DNA from: Lingula anatina
Taxonomy: Eukaryota; Brachiopoda; Lingulata; Lingulida; Lingulidae
Length of the DNA: 64,000 bases
NCBI RefSeq assembly: GCF_001039355.2
Contig: NW_019775580.1
Location: 738,602 to 802,601, forward strand
Reading direction: 5' to 3'
Shown: positions 49,076 to 61,084 of the stretch, piece by piece
How positions within the stretch are numbered: position 1 is the stretch's first letter
Layout of the letters: every line of letters starts with the position of its first letter
Notes under the pieces: model-generated
Told to the model about the DNA's origin: nothing
The model's input: the letters and a program-made list of their open reading frames with translations, nothing else
Database searches by the model: none
Made by a program: the position numbers and the translations under genes

Positions 49076-52000
49076 ATGATGATGATGATAATAAACTGAT
49101 AATAACTGACAATTCAAAAAGATGTTGGATGGATACATAGACATAAGGGACATTCAGATAAAATTACTAAGTGAATTACTAAATGATAAAGATAAGAGCA
49201 AAGAACATTGCCAAATACTAAAACGAAGACAAGTTTCCACTATATAAATTAAAACAGGTTAAAGAACTAATTCTTTTAAAAGTTATAACAATGTAAACAT
49301 AGGGCGTAATCATTACCTTCTAGTATATTTACTGATAATGTAAACTGCTATTTCATATTATAGGTAAGTATCCAGGAAGGTATTGGTTAAATTTTACAGA
49401 AGTGCCTCTTATCCAAATCACTTTGGTTTTAATGTATCCACTGTTTAGAAATACATTTTCCATTTAAACAGCATTGTTGACTGTCATTATGGGCATTTAT
49501 TTCTTATATATTCATCAGTTACTTTAACTTGATATTTTGCTACCTCATTAGTCGAGCTTATGTGTTTAATACCATATTTTCAGAACAGTAGAAATCAACA
49601 ACACAGATGCTGAGGGGAGGCTGGTATTGGGGGATGGGGTAAGTTGGAAAAAAACACGAAGACCTGTAATCTAAAACCCCTCTAACTTACACTCACAGAG
49701 TTCAACTCCACACTTCATTATGGTGGTGAGTGCAACTCTGATCCTATTATTATTATTATTATTATTATTTAACCAGTTATGAACTAGTGGTCAGGAGTTA
49801 TTCAACGCATATTCATTTTATTTGTCATTCTTAATTTTAAGGGTCTCATGTTTATTATAATTTTATTAACAGATAAAATCTTTTTACTATGGCGTAAGTT
49901 GCAACTTTTAAGAAATTTAAAAATGCTCTTTTCTGGTGGTGTCATTTTGCAACCATTCAATAGTACAATTCCCACAATGGCATCTCCAGATCCATTGGTT
50001 GGCCTCTGCTTTATCTCTAATTGATCCCGTTCACATGAAAAACCTAAATTCGAAAAATCTAAATATCCATTGGTGGTATCTAGTGATGTCAGTCTGTGCC
50101 CTGAATACCCTGCGACGTAATTAACTATCAGCGCGAGGGAGTCGTTTCCAAAGCTGTAATCAATTCTTGGCTGCGCTCAGAGGAGATTCTGACACCTTAG
50201 TTCTCGGTTCTTGCATGAATGCACAGCTGCCTTGAATGTATTTCATAATTCCAAATGGAGAATGTTCATAGTTGAGCTGGAAGGAAGCCCACTTGATTTT
50301 TATGGCCTTGTTATAGTTGAGTATAAGAAAAGTCTTCCAAGGGTGCTTTACAATACAACTCTCCAAGCTGCAGAAATGTATACCTGAAATTTAAAACTAA
50401 GAATGTCATGTGATCATAAAATGATAAACATAGGGTTTCATGTGTTTCTGAAATGGAAACATCAGGTATTCATGATTTATAATTGGAAATGTTTATAGTT
50501 GAAATAATGGTTTCCAGTAGGAACAGCAAAAATACAAAAACAAAATCCCCTTTTAATGGCCCAGTCTTTAAGGTCTGGTCTTGTGTATTTCTATTATAGG
50601 TGATGTATGCCAAGAAAGATCTAAAAGCTGATATCATTCTGGACATGGCCACACTTACTGGTGCACAAGGCATAGCAACAGGTAAGAGAGCAGTCTGTGC
50701 AAAATACATCATATTGCATAAAGAAGAAAAGGTCACTTTTTGAATGTCATCGAAGAAATGAAAGTATTCACTACAACATGGCACATAAAAATGCAAACAA
50801 AAATGAAAACTAGAATATTTATTGTTAGGTTGAAAATTGCTTTATCATCCATCTGTTGACTTGTGCTTCCTTGGACCACACTAAAGCCTATATAAACTGT
50901 TGAAATCTCTCCTTTTGGTTGCTGCTGTTGAATACTTATGGCAATTTCATTGATGTTGAAATTCTTTGCATTTTGCTGTTTAGGTCGGTATCATGGAGCA
51001 TTTATAACAAACCGTGCAGACTGGGAGGTGATGTGTGTGCAGGCTGGCCAGAGCTCAGGGGACCTGCTCCACCCAATGCCTTACTGCCCTGAGCTGCACT
51101 TCAGTGAGTTTGCCAGTGCTCTGGCTGACATGAAGAATTCAGTGGCTGTAAGTTCTCTATGGCAGTTTACTTCAGTATGGCACTGAGTCAAACAATACAA
51201 ATGATGCCATCAAACTGAACAATTTACTAAAATGATTTTTTCTATGCCCATACATTTACAACAAATGTTGATATCATGCCACTGTAATTTTTTGTTGTTT
51301 TTACTGTATCATCTAGCAAGATTCTGTGCATTTCAAAGCCAGCGAATAGATTCTACATGCCCTGTTACACTTTTAACACCTCTTGTTAGAAGTGTATTTG
51401 GCAGCTTTATTTGGTTGTTTGGTCTAAAGTTGTGCTCTTGATTAGTATAATACCCATATAAAGCCAGGAAATCAACTTGTGTATTTTGAATGCATTTTAA
51501 TGAAGAGAGACTATGTGTCTGGTCATCACAAATCTGGTGCATGATGCTCAAGTTTGGGAATGCACACAAAGGTTGACTTTACCATATTAGACTCTGGCAG
51601 ACATTGTTGAGCACATTTATTTTACATGTAACATCCTTTGTAACTCTGCATAAATCATTTTGTTCTCCTGCAGGACCGCAGTAATGCGCAGGTGTCTTGT
51701 GCTGGTCTCTTTATTGGCTCTCACATTGGGTTTGACTACCCGGGTGTGTGGGTGCATGTTGATATGGCCTTCCCTGTGCATGTGGTAAGTATCAGGTTGT
51801 GCATTTGAACTTAACTGAACACTTTACAGCAATCCCTTAAATAATGTTGTATTTCATGTGACCTCAAATTCAGATCTGTTGTTTATTCTCTCAAAGAAGA
51901 AAGCAAAGACCTGTGTTGATCCAGGTCAGACGCTTCATGCTTTTTATAAATTTAATGCTCCAGTCATTCAAAAATATAGACATAGAATGTAAAAAGAAAT

Positions 52001-52259
52001 TTATCTTAATAAATAACATTTATAATGAAAAAAATTAGAATGTTTGAAGTAGGACAAAGTTGCAAGTGTTGTTGTCTATGTGACATTCCAGGGTGAGCGT
52101 GCCACAGGGTACGGAGTGGCGCTGTTACTGGTGCTGTTTGGTCAGATGTCCAGCACCCCCATGTTACAGGTACTGTCACCATCTATAGGAATGTGTGATG
52201 TCAACCACCAGCAGAATGAGAGTGCTAGTAAAAGGATTAAACTCAATGCTGACATTTGA
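35839..52259 (+). CDS. NPEPL1: NPEPL1, M17 leucine-aminopeptidase-like protein
   Basis: Exons 1-3: 35839-35988, 37158-37340, 38373-38627. Exons 4-10, copy 1: 41065-41146, 41365-41507, 43352-43429, 44177-44277, 44821-44875, 45850-45931, 46233-46396; copy 2 is listed separately. Exons 11-12: 51674-51784 and 52092-52259 (TGA). One copy of exons 4-10 gives exactly 523 residues, the human length as I recall it. M17 enzymes remove N-terminal residues using two metal ions. The expected ligands are present with the spacing of leucine aminopeptidase: K257, D262 (GKGIVYDTGG), D280 (MKRDCGG), D339 and E341 (NTDAEGRL), plus catalytic K269 and R343. It is therefore probably an active cytosolic metallopeptidase. 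The C-terminus ends in a basic SKRIKL stretch as in the human protein. Exon 2 uses a weak donor (GTTAGA). Confidence 0.93.
36735..36905. repeat. Dispersed animal repeat in NPEPL1 intron 1
   Basis: Has the pattern TTTGTTTGTCTGTTTGCAAC, then a TTATGGACAGATTTGATGAAATTTTCAGG-type core, then a GGGCCAAGGGACAA stretch. I recognise this as a kind of short dispersed repeat found in many invertebrate genomes. The call rests on memory of such repeats. Confidence 0.5.
37590..37965. repeat. Dispersed repeat interrupted by a 174-bp MITE
   Basis: The outer parts (TGTGTCTG...GTTGTTGTTGCC, then TGCACTTTATCC and GAAACTTGCAGGTC) correspond to the repeat at about 39110-39300 in the next intron (CGTCGTCGTGCACTTTCACC, GAAACTTACAG). 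The MITE at 37637-37810 is nested in it. Confidence 0.7.
37637..37810. mobile_element. 174-bp MITE with CxGGGGTAGCGCTA ends
   Basis: The left end CTGGGGTAGCGCTA and right end TAGCGCTACCCCGG are inverted repeats with one mismatch. CCTTG occurs directly on both sides (37632-37636 and 37811-37815), a 5-bp target duplication. The interior repeats a TTGGCTA motif and has no coding capacity. The related uninterrupted repeat at 39110-39300 supports the insertion borders. Confidence 0.85.
38924..39040. repeat. 39-bp tandem repeat, three copies
   Basis: Units start at 38924, 38963 and 39002, each TTGACTRTGAAGACTC... ending AAAATCTTA, with only a few substitutions. It lies in NPEPL1 intron 3. Confidence 0.93.
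39181..39660. repeat. 160-bp tandem repeat, three diverging copies
   Basis: Units begin at 39181, 39341 and 39501 with RATAACAC. Each contains a CTTGAAACTTACAGAACT-like stretch, a GTGATCGGATC-like stretch and GAAGTTATGNTGTTTTTTC. The third copy is the most diverged. They form the 3' part of the repeat family seen at 37590-37965. Confidence 0.88.
39700..40900. repeat. Degenerate roughly 340-390-bp repeats in NPEPL1 intron 3
   Basis: A segment with CACATTTTCTGAATATCCATGA and ATTGATGGTCATTATGCTGTT occurs at about 40100-40180 and 40450-40520. Related GCATTATNTANTATTGCATC pieces followed by AAAATTGA lie near 40180 and 40861, and a weaker one near 39793. The duplicated NPEPL1 block starts inside this zone (about 40533). 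Confidence 0.65.
41709..43016. mobile_element. 1308-bp DNA transposon, non-autonomous, absent from second copy
   Basis: The ends CAGACTTTACGAAAGGC and its exact complement form 17-bp terminal inverted repeats. CACTCT occurs on both sides (41703-41708, 43017-43022) but once at the matching site in the other block (near 47745), so the insertion created a 6-bp target duplication. Near the ends lie subterminal repeats of the type GTCAGACCGA on the left and GGTCCGAC on the right. Open frames inside show no transposase I recognise. The superfamily is unknown to me. Confidence 0.9.
43480..44105 (+). mobile_element. LINE fragment (CR1/L2-like reverse transcriptase), copy 1
   Basis: A 5'- and 3'-truncated non-LTR reverse transcriptase lies in NPEPL1 intron 6. 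Visible pieces are GVPQGSVLG (stop TAG at 43619-43621 shortly after), FCIYTLPL, the catalytic YADD box at 43684-43695 in another frame, then DLRAWMAKNKLMIND, KNLGVYLDTSLSMDKQI and LSDSSTAAIVHALVTS. It has stops and frameshifts, so it is dead. The clade is inferred from these motifs. Confidence 0.82.
44141..44198 (+). repeat. 29-bp tandem duplication of the NPEPL1 exon 7 splice acceptor
   Basis: GTTCCAGGGGTTTACTGACA occurs at 44141 and again at 44170, so intron 6 ends in two identical CAG/GGG acceptors. Only the second (exon start 44177) keeps the reading frame. The second block has the same duplication with its exon starting at 48910. Confidence 0.92.
44983..45009. repeat. (TTA)n microsatellite
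   Basis: ATT triplets in NPEPL1 intron 8. The matching run in the second copy is at 49746-49769. Another TTA run lies at about 44298-44317, and it is clearly longer in the second copy (49034-49071). Confidence 0.85.
46471..46576. other. Assembly junction: 'n' plus about 105 bp not found in the first copy
   Basis: One ambiguous base at 46471 separates block E1 from a unique stretch. Homology to block E1 resumes at the TAATATTATTTTATGCACTG segment near 46577. Confidence 0.8.
47107..51147 (+). CDS. NPEPL1: NPEPL1 exons 4-10, copy 2
   Basis: Exons 47107-47188, 47407-47549, 48082-48159, 48910-49010, 49584-49638, 50600-50681, 50984-51147. Each equals its first-copy partner in length and phase and encodes the same catalytic residues. 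The set totals 705 nt (235 codons), begins and ends in phase 0, and joins exon 11 (DRSNAQVSCAGLFIG) in frame. A model using both copies would read through as about 758 residues with a repeated metal-binding half, which is not a known M17 architecture. I prefer to treat the two sets as alleles. Confidence 0.88.
48210..48838 (+). mobile_element. LINE fragment (CR1/L2-like), copy 2
   Basis: The same dead fragment as at 43480-44105, with a few substitutions and one extra serine codon before HAKNLGVYL. It was therefore inserted before the two copies diverged. Confidence 0.82.
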
Positions 52260-55200
52260 TACAAGAGCAACAGAACACGTTTATAGGAAATTTTATATTA
52301 CTGTCCTACTTGACATGATTATTATCAGGTTTTCCTGGTCACAGCATGTTATGTCATCCTCCATCTCTAACTTTCCAAAATGCCAGTGTGTCTATTATAA
52401 CTAGTTGAGATTGAATGTATTTGTATATATAGGTTAAAAGTAGTGGAATGACGAACAAAAGTAAATAGTCATTCATTAGATTAATAGATAGGTGATGTTA
52501 TAAACAGAAACTTATCTAAACCAGATTAATAGCATTTCAGGAGTGATTTGGTTCAACAGTAATGACCCAGATCTTTTCATTGGGAAAAATTTTTTGATCT
52601 TTCAGATAAATAATTGTGGTGCAGTTACTGTAGAAAATGGAACTGCTTTTCAGTTTGGTTGCTACCACTTGGTAGGAATATTCTTATTTTAAGAATTTAT
52701 GTCTAAAAAAAATACAGTATCTGTAAAGTTCACAATTTCCCCCATTGCAAAGATGGGCACATTAACTGTGCTATCAATCTATAAAATAAAAAAGATATTT
52801 GATGTGTACTCTTTTCTTATCTTTAAAACAAGCTCTGGTATATAGGTTACAACTTTACTGCCATATTCATTCTCCAAATGTTTTCAAGCAATTTACTTAT
52901 TTAATTTGCTTTTTGTATTACTTGAAAATTTTACAGACCATAGGATGGTTAGAAGGGACTGTAATACCAGCTCTTCTGTACCTAACAACTGATAGTGTTT
53001 TCAACAGAACTGCAGCTATAATGATTTTATGGTGAAATGGTTACTGCATTGTTATATTTTGTCTAGATGTGCTTGCAGTGAATGAATTTTGAAATTGTGA
53101 ACAATATTTGCAGATTCATCATAGCTTTGGCTGGTTCTCAGCTGTTACAGTAAATCAAACTGAGTTAGCCCTGTTAATGTTTCTTTTTAAAACTTGAGCT
53201 GAAGATTTCTGCTGATCTCGGTATAAGTACACAAACAACTGAAGTAGTCTGCTCCCTGATGATGGTCTGAATGGCTGGCATTTAGGAGGCAAGCCAGAAA
53301 ACACTTTTGTTGTTGCAGAGACCATGTTGTAAGCAGGCTGCAGTTGGACAACAGTCTTCTCAGGTTAAAATTGACCAATGTTAGTTCATCCTGGTTTTTC
53401 AGGGCCTTGGTGTGGAAGTTATTGCATATACCACAATTGAAGAGTATATATGCAAAACACAGAGGGTTAAGAAAATGACTTAACTGTTAACTTTTACTGC
53501 ATTGATGCCTTCACCAAGACTGTCATATAGACACATGAATATTGTAGTTGTTGATAGCACTTCAGGTGAGAGAGATCTGTTTGAAATGGAAAACAAAATT
53601 CACCACGAGTGTCAAGAAGTTCAAATTAGCAAATTCACCCCAGTATATTTTTAATCTGACAGCATTATTTAAAAGCATGACAATGATTTTTCTGCATTAT
53701 ATAAGGAAATAGATCTATACTTATTGAACAGTGCATTTGGTCATATTGACCTTGGTACATGTATTCAATGTGATTTAAGATTTGTACGCTATTTAAGGCA
53801 ATGTTATTTACTACTTTTCAACATGAAATGCACATCGAATATTTACCAGACTTTACATCTCCACAACTAAAACAGATACACCCATAACTACCATTTAACT
53901 TGCCTAAGGTTCGTCTCCCTGGTGGTAGTTTCGTCCCTGAGATCCTCTAGTTCAAAATGTTTCTGTAATTTCAAATACTTATTTTGTCATGTTTTAAGAA
54001 GAGCATATGTAACAAGTACATGAACTTGTTGGTCTCTAGAAATATTCACACTACAATATCCTGTGGAAAGCTACTAGTAGAATCAGGACCAGATAGTTGT
54101 ATTATTAGTTAACAGTTATTTTAATCATTTTATTTATTACTTCTTTCTTTGACCAATTATAATAAAATTACAATAAAAGAGAATTTTAACTATTTATGAC
54201 CATTGAATTGAATCTTTTGCAAAAAAAAAATTCTTTTAATAGGTCAACTGCACCAAGAAGTTTTTGACAGAATCTGGCGATTGCAGGGACAACAATATCC
54301 TTTTTCATGCAAAATGCCGCAAAGTGTGATACCAGCTAAGGCAGATGTTGACCTGCATTACGTCTCTGCCAAACCGTCTACTATAATTCATATTTTAAAT
54401 CGGACAGCGAAGATGACATATGTATGTACAGACAGTTTACAGAACTAAACAATAAAGCTGGCAAATAGATGTCCAAGGTAAGATTGAAGTCCAGGGAGAT
54501 TTTAAATCCATCTAGGTCAGATTACATTTCACTGTTGCCAAGGCCGATTTAAAGATGCATTTGAAATTAGTTTTTTTGCTTCAAAACTCCACCAAATGCC
54601 ATCATATAATTTAAAAAGAGTATAATTTAGAGAAATAATAAAGGGTATCAATTCATATTTCCCAAAAATGATATTTAAACAGATATTTTCTGCCAACTTT
54701 CTGTGCTATAAATATATACCCCTCGGCAGTGTTCTTTGAATAAGTGCTCTGGGTTTCTCAGCCAGAGAAATAAATGTAGAAAACAATCAGATAGCAGCTG
54801 AACTCGGGGGAAAGTGTTCATCCTCCATGCGTACCTGGCACAGCAATAGGCTATGCAGGAGATGTCTTAAATGTCCACAGTGTCTGTTGGTGAGAAGTTC
54901 TACAATTGGCTAGCTTGAAAATGACAACAGTGATCCTCTGCAGCAGGTTATCTATACATCTTTATACGACAAACGACTTTAAAAAGTCAATAGATAAAAT
55001 TTTAATAAACATCAATCCAATCATACATTTAAATGGCACATCGAGTTTAGTATCTGCATATTTTCTTCACATAGGAGAAGAATCTAGTAAAACTTGATAG
55101 TCAATGGAAAAACTGTACAAGCCCAGCAAACACACATCATCAAATTATGTGAAGTACAGATACATTCCTCTTGTCTGAAAGTTTTATGAAAAACAACCAT

Positions 55201-57052
55201 AAATTATCTTCAGTACCCCAGAATAAAAACATCTTTCTAACAAATGTAAATGGACTTATTGGCAAAAAGAGTGGCAAAAACACTGATATATAATTCACTC
55301 ACATTAAAATAGGCAGTGGTTTTACAAATCTAGTTTGTAACTGTCTGGCTGAAGTGGTTAAAATGTGAACTTCCAGTCAATCACTTGTTTTGATGCAATT
55401 CAAGTCATTAATCTTTTAGTTACGAACAGCACAGTTCACTCTCTATAACTGTTTTTCTTTTCTTTGAGAATGGACGTTCAAGTTTTACAAACAATACAAA
55501 AGACCTAATGAAGAAAATTAAAGAGTGATCCATTTTCAGTAAGATGAAAATACTTACACAAGTCCAACAAGAATACTTGTTACTGCAACAAAATTGTAAA
55601 AAAAAAAAACTTCATCTTTGACTTTAACATATTGGTATAAACAGAGCAGTAATTTGGCACAGACAAAATAAATGCATGCCGGCAAATATTAAGAATTGTT
55701 TTTCATAAAAAAACATTATCAGTACCTTAAACATCCAGCTATTGAACAGACAATTCTTTGTCAGTTATTGAAAAATAATTTGGTTAATCATGAGTTCACA
55801 CCTTATTTTTAAAAATACTTGAGAAGCTAGAATATATTTAAAGAGGTAAAACTTACAATTAATTATTTACATGTCATGTGAAGAAATTAGACATCGAAGA
55901 TGGCATATATACAGACATAAAAGAAAGAAATTCAAATAATTGGCTATGTCCTGATAAGATGAATGGTGAAAGAGTTCAATTAAATTCTCAAATATTTTAA
56001 CATATTTTAAATGTAACAACAGGGATGGTCTGTCCTAATAAAGGTAAAGGCAATGCAATTCACTATCTGCAATCTCTACGGGTTTGCTGACCAACCATCA
56101 GTACACAATAATACACACAGCTGTATGGAACACATGGTCCGCATATCTTCACCTGGACACTTCAGTTCATAGAACACTTGCAATACCATATATAAGTAAG
56201 CCATGAGTTAACTAATAACAGAAATTTCACAGTATATATAAGAGAGAACCAACCCCAACTTTCAGACAAATATTCAGCTAAAGTGCCTTTAAAGAAGGAA
56301 TGCACATTGCTGTTTAGAGAGACAAATACTCAAAGAAACCACATAATGCTTCCTTTTACCTAAACAAAATACAGCTTTTAACACATCACAACCCCTCACC
56401 TAGCCCAGTATATTGGGTTAAAAGAGCAATGGGCAGCTGTATGAAACATCACCAGTTTACAAAAATTGGGAGATAAAATTTCATTACAACTGTAATGTTA
56501 TTAATAATACATGTAAAAATAACCTGGCCATGCTGATTTTCGAAGGAACCTGCCTTTCCACAAAAGCTCATTTGAAGTAAAACAAAAATATGGCACTTAA
56601 GGGGCAAATGTCACTATAACACATGCCAAAAAAAATTGCTGATATTCAAAAGAGTCCAGTCTTTTCAACAAACAAAGGCAGTCGGTGTGTCATTTGAAAC
56701 AAAAATATGATTCAGCAGTTGGATGGCGATAGCAACAAAAATGACTTGGACAGACATTGATAAGCATATAAACAGACACATACAGTAGTGTCTGTATATA
56801 AAAAACTAGAAAGGTCTTATACCAAGCTGTTACCTTCAGGTCATTATTAACTTAAACTGTCTGTGTCCAGACATCATCGACATTAACATTTTGATGTTAT
56901 GGCTCTTATGCATGATTAAGCAAAAGTTAAAAAATAAGATTTGGTACCCAGTTTTCAACATTAAAAGCAACATAACAAATATCTGTTTAAACATTAATAC
57001 AAACAAAAATATGTGAATACATGGCCTGAGACATGTTCAGGTTCAGTAGCTT
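52260..57052. other. Convergent 3' flanks of NPEPL1 (+) and ZFPM (-)
   Basis: No coding exon recognised. It should hold both 3' UTRs. AATAAA on the plus strand at about 52783 and other hexamers near 54131 and 54160 on either strand are candidate polyadenylation signals, none decisive. Confidence 0.5.
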
Positions 57053-60000
57053 TCAGACTCTTGTAATTTCTCCATTCTGTTGCTGCTGCAAGGCCTTACA
57101 GTAATACTTCTTGTGAGCAATAAATGTGGCTAAATACAAAAAGGTAATGTCACACTGCTTGCAATACTTTGGACTATTTTTATCATTCTTCAATGCTACC
57201 AAGTCCATCAAAGCCTCTGTGGATTTGTGGTTTTGATTTGTATCATTTAGTTGACAAAGTAGAGAATCCTTTTTTCCTTTCTCCTTCTCCAAAATCTCAG
57301 TATTATTACCTTTAAAAATGGAAGAACTGTTTGAAACATTTTTACTTTCAAACGTTTCAGCATTGTCTCCTTCCTCATCTAATGTCTCCATTTTTATATT
57401 TTCAGCTGAATCTTTGGCAATACTGAGTGAATCATGGTTATTTTCAGTTGGAGAACCTGAAGATTCTGCTACTTCATCTTCTTCCATGGTTGGCGCTCTC
57501 TCCTGACTTTGTAAATCTTCACCCATGTTCATGCCATTGTGTAGACTACTACCATCTTGAGAGTCAGTCAGACAGCCACTCAATTCTGGTTCTATCTTTA
57601 TAACTAACTGCTCAGCATCATGATTACCTTTGTCATTCAATTGGCCATTTTCAAAAGAATTCTCATCTTTTTGACCTTCATGTGTGATTTTGACATGGTG
57701 CACAAGGTCACACTTGGCATTAGTCTTGAAATCACATGATTTGCAAGTGTATGTTGAAACTTCATGACTCCTAACGTGTTGGCGAAGTTTGCTGGTATCA
57801 GGAAAAACTTCCCCACATATTCCACACTCATGTGGAGGTTGCTTCCTCATTGGCTGTGGGAAAACATTCTGCTGTGCAACAATGTCATCAACCTTCTCAT
57901 AGGCCTTCCTGGACTTTCTCCTTTTATATGGCTCATTTTTCAATCGTAAGAGTTCTTCTTCTGAAATATCAGCTCTATGAATTGGACCCTGTGCGGCATG
58001 ATGGAGTTGCTTTGGAATTTGGGGTGGTTCTTCAAATTCAGCCATATTTTCATCTGTAAACTCTTCACCATTTTCAATATGCATTCTCCCATGCATACGC
58101 ATGCCTCGCACAGTATTGCCACGATAACCACACAGTGTGCACTTAAATACTTTTGACGGTTCATGTGCTTTCATGTGTTCAATCAAACGATTGTCAGAAG
58201 GTCCAATGTAATCACAATACGGACACTGAAGGATTACAAGTGTTGAGGGATCAGATAAACAGGCATGCACAGTAAGCTGACGCTTTGAAGCAAAAACCTT
58301 GCCACAGATTCGACAGAATACTGGGTTATCATTGGTCTCACTTTGTGCACTCTTTGGACTGGTTTGCTCTTCTGGGTCTGGGGTGGTTGCTTCCTGGTTG
58401 ACCTGAGTCTCACGGTATGGGCAGTAGAACTGCTTATGTGCATCCAGCGTATCCATGCTGCTGAACCTGATCTTGCAGGGCTCACACAGATATTGTAACA
58501 GTCTTGCTGAGGTTCTGGGTGAAGTGTGATTTCTGATGGACTGAACTGACTGAACACTTTTGCCACCTTCCTGGTCTTCAGATTTAGATGCTGAACTTGG
58601 CTGGATGATCCTTTTTTTATTTGGTGATTTTGCAGGGATAGCTGGCATTACGATTTGGCCTATGGGCACTCTGGCATGGCGTTCTGAACAATAAAATTGC
58701 TTATGGGCAACATAATTCTCAAATTTATAAAAAACGATGTTACAGTCCACACATTTGCACATGCCTGCCTTAAGCTGTATGGGTGAGGGGATTCCTGTGG
58801 GTGATCCAGGATGCCCACTTGTTGTTGCCAGTGAAGTATGCTGTTTGTTTCCCTCACTTAAAGACTCTGAAGATTTTTTAAGGCTCAAATCTTGTGGCTG
58901 GTCATCAGCTGTAGATAAACCTGATAAATTTCTGCTGCTAGATTGCCTGCTCAAATTGAGGACATCAACATTTTCCACAGCACCAGGGCTTTCACCTGCT
59001 TTTTTTATGCTCAAATCTAATGGCTGTTCATCCCCCGACCCATCTTCAGCTTTCTTGAGAGCCACCTGATTCTGGTGAGCTTGGACAGTGTTCTGCATGG
59101 CAGGCAAGCTGGGTACAAACACAGGCTGCATAATGACTGTAGCACCAGACCCAGGCACCAATGGTGCTGTAAGCACCACTGTGTGAGGAGACATTCCAGT
59201 TGATGTGGGTGTTGCTATGGTGATGGTTGTCCCAGGTGACAGAAGAGGGTGACCTGGTATTAGATTGGATATATCTAATGTCGGGGGTGCAGGTGAAGCA
59301 CCAGTGGGAGATGGCTGACTTCCTTGTTTCATGCGTCTTAAACCACAGTAATACATCTTGTGTGCTTGGAATGTATCATACGATGTGAACTGGATATTGC
59401 ACTCTTTGCAAAAACTGTTATCTTTTGGGGATGCTTTACCATCACTGTCACTGCTACCACTGGTGCTGCCATCTTGCGCTGGCGACCCGTGTAACACCAT
59501 ATGGCGTTGTATTGCACTCTCAGTGTCTGCCTTAAAGGTGCATTTCCCACACTCATACATCTTTGCACTGGGCGACCTTGATGCTGGTGACCTTGACCCT
59601 GAACTGCCACGACTGGACAACCTTGGTGATAAATTGCTGATGGGTGGCTGGCTGGGTATAATAATCATAGGGGGTGTGGGTGTTGTTGGTGCTGACATAA
59701 GAGGTGATGAAACTTCTCTCTTGATAATTTTTGTACTGGGTTCAAGGAGATCTTGAGAGGTTGCCATTCTCTTGTTTGGATTATTTGGCAGTGTTGACAC
59801 ATCTGGAAGAATAAATAATTAACACTTAGAGTAAGTTAGAAAAATACACTTTAAAAACCTGCCAACAGTAAAACATGCCCTTTAGTGAATTGTTCTGATT
59901 TATTTTTCTCAAATAATTTACCACCAATAAACTTGACAGACCTGAAATAAGAATAAAATCAGCCTTTTTTAAATATTCTATCTACAGGGTTTTAGCTAGC

Positions 60001-61084
60001 TGTTGTTTATATCCAGCAAAGCATGATTTTTATACCAATTCCAACTATTACTAAAAACTATCTGAATTAAGCTCTGCAATTCCAGTCTTAAAAACCATGG
60101 TGCATTTGACACTGTGTTAAGTGCACAAAAATATAGCCAAAGAAAAATGAAAGTTAATTTGTTTACAGCAATTGAGTTGTTCAAAGAGAATCCCCTTACA
60201 ATATAGTTAATATAAATGTCATTTTTACAATGTCCAACGGATTTATACTTTTAATACAACATTTAGCAAAACATTTCCAATATACTTTTTTACAGACACC
60301 AGGGAGCAAATTAAATCAAAAAAACTAGATGGCAAACACCAACAGGCCTTGTCCTTTTCACCTCTTTGTTTATTTTCTAAAGTGCTCATTCCACACATCG
60401 TGACAAACATTTGATTCCTGTGCTTTACTATGGGGCAAAGGTAGTCTACATTCAACTCCTCCCTACCTTCTGTGTGTTGCTCTGGTGACCTAGCAGGTGC
60501 TAGTGGTATTCTGGCTACTTTGGTACAGTAGAAGGTTTGGTGGGCCTCCAGTGTACTAGGACTGCTAAACCTCACACCACAAAATGCACACCCGTATATC
60601 AAGGCTGAAATAAACAACATTCATTGTAACTCAGGGTACAAAAAGTGGGTGAAATAGGTGCTTTGAAAAGAAAATACTTGCATAAAATAATATTTAGCTG
60701 CAAATTAAGTACTTACAGAGCAACTATTTTATGCCTGTTTATATTCTGATCAATGTCTTATTATTTTGTTTACTATTGTTACACACAGTAGAAAGAACTT
60801 ACGATGAGCATTTTTTCCTGCAGCTGCTTTTGGAGACATTTTTACTTTTATCACTTTGTCTGGACTAGACAGCTCCCTATTTACTGTTATGGTAGACATA
60901 TTTGAACTTTCATCAACCTCTGACATTCCACCAGGCGTCAGTGTTTTATTTTTTTGCAAAGAACTAAGTTCTTCTTCTTCTTCTTCTTCCCCTGCTTCTG
61001 ACAATGGAGAAGATGGTTGAAATATTCCAATCAATGTTTCATTCTCTTCAACTGGTTTGGTAAGTTCACACCATATCTGGCCAC
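57053..61084 (-). CDS. ZFPM: FOG/ZFPM-type zinc-finger corepressor of GATA factors, 3' part
   Basis: Three exons in coding order: 60803-61084, 60467-60604, 57053-59802; phases fit and give about 1055 residues with the N-terminus missing. The first begins with GQIWCELTKP, matching the end of the PR-like domain of vertebrate FOG proteins. The second holds a CCHC finger (CAFCGVRF...HQTFYC). In the last exon (own numbering) CCHC fingers of the FOG kind (C..C...F...HK..YC) lie at about 131-152, 348-371, 439-460 and 880-901, and C2H2-type fingers at 84-104, 496-513, 526-546, 554-574, 659-679 and 686-707. PLDLS (260-264) and PQDLS (302-306) are CtBP-binding motifs. FOG proteins bind the N-terminal finger of GATA factors through CCHC fingers and recruit CtBP to repress or modulate transcription. 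ZFPM1 and ZFPM2 cannot be told apart and this is probably the pre-duplication single gene. Confidence 0.92.

Larger units (their letters stand above)
46577..51220. repeat. Block E2: second copy of NPEPL1 exons 4-10 region
   Basis: Second copy of 40533-46470 without the 1.3-kb transposon. It continues unbroken into NPEPL1 exons 11 and 12, so it is the copy linked to the 3' end of the gene. Confidence 0.93.

Noticed and set aside
54906-55097. 63-codon frame in the NPEPL1-ZFPM spacer
   Set aside because: No family similarity or exon context; it lies in the probable 3' UTR region.
58234-59756. Several 60-130-codon frames on both strands overlapping the ZFPM large exon
   Set aside because: They are out-of-frame or antisense shadows of the 915-residue zinc-finger frame.
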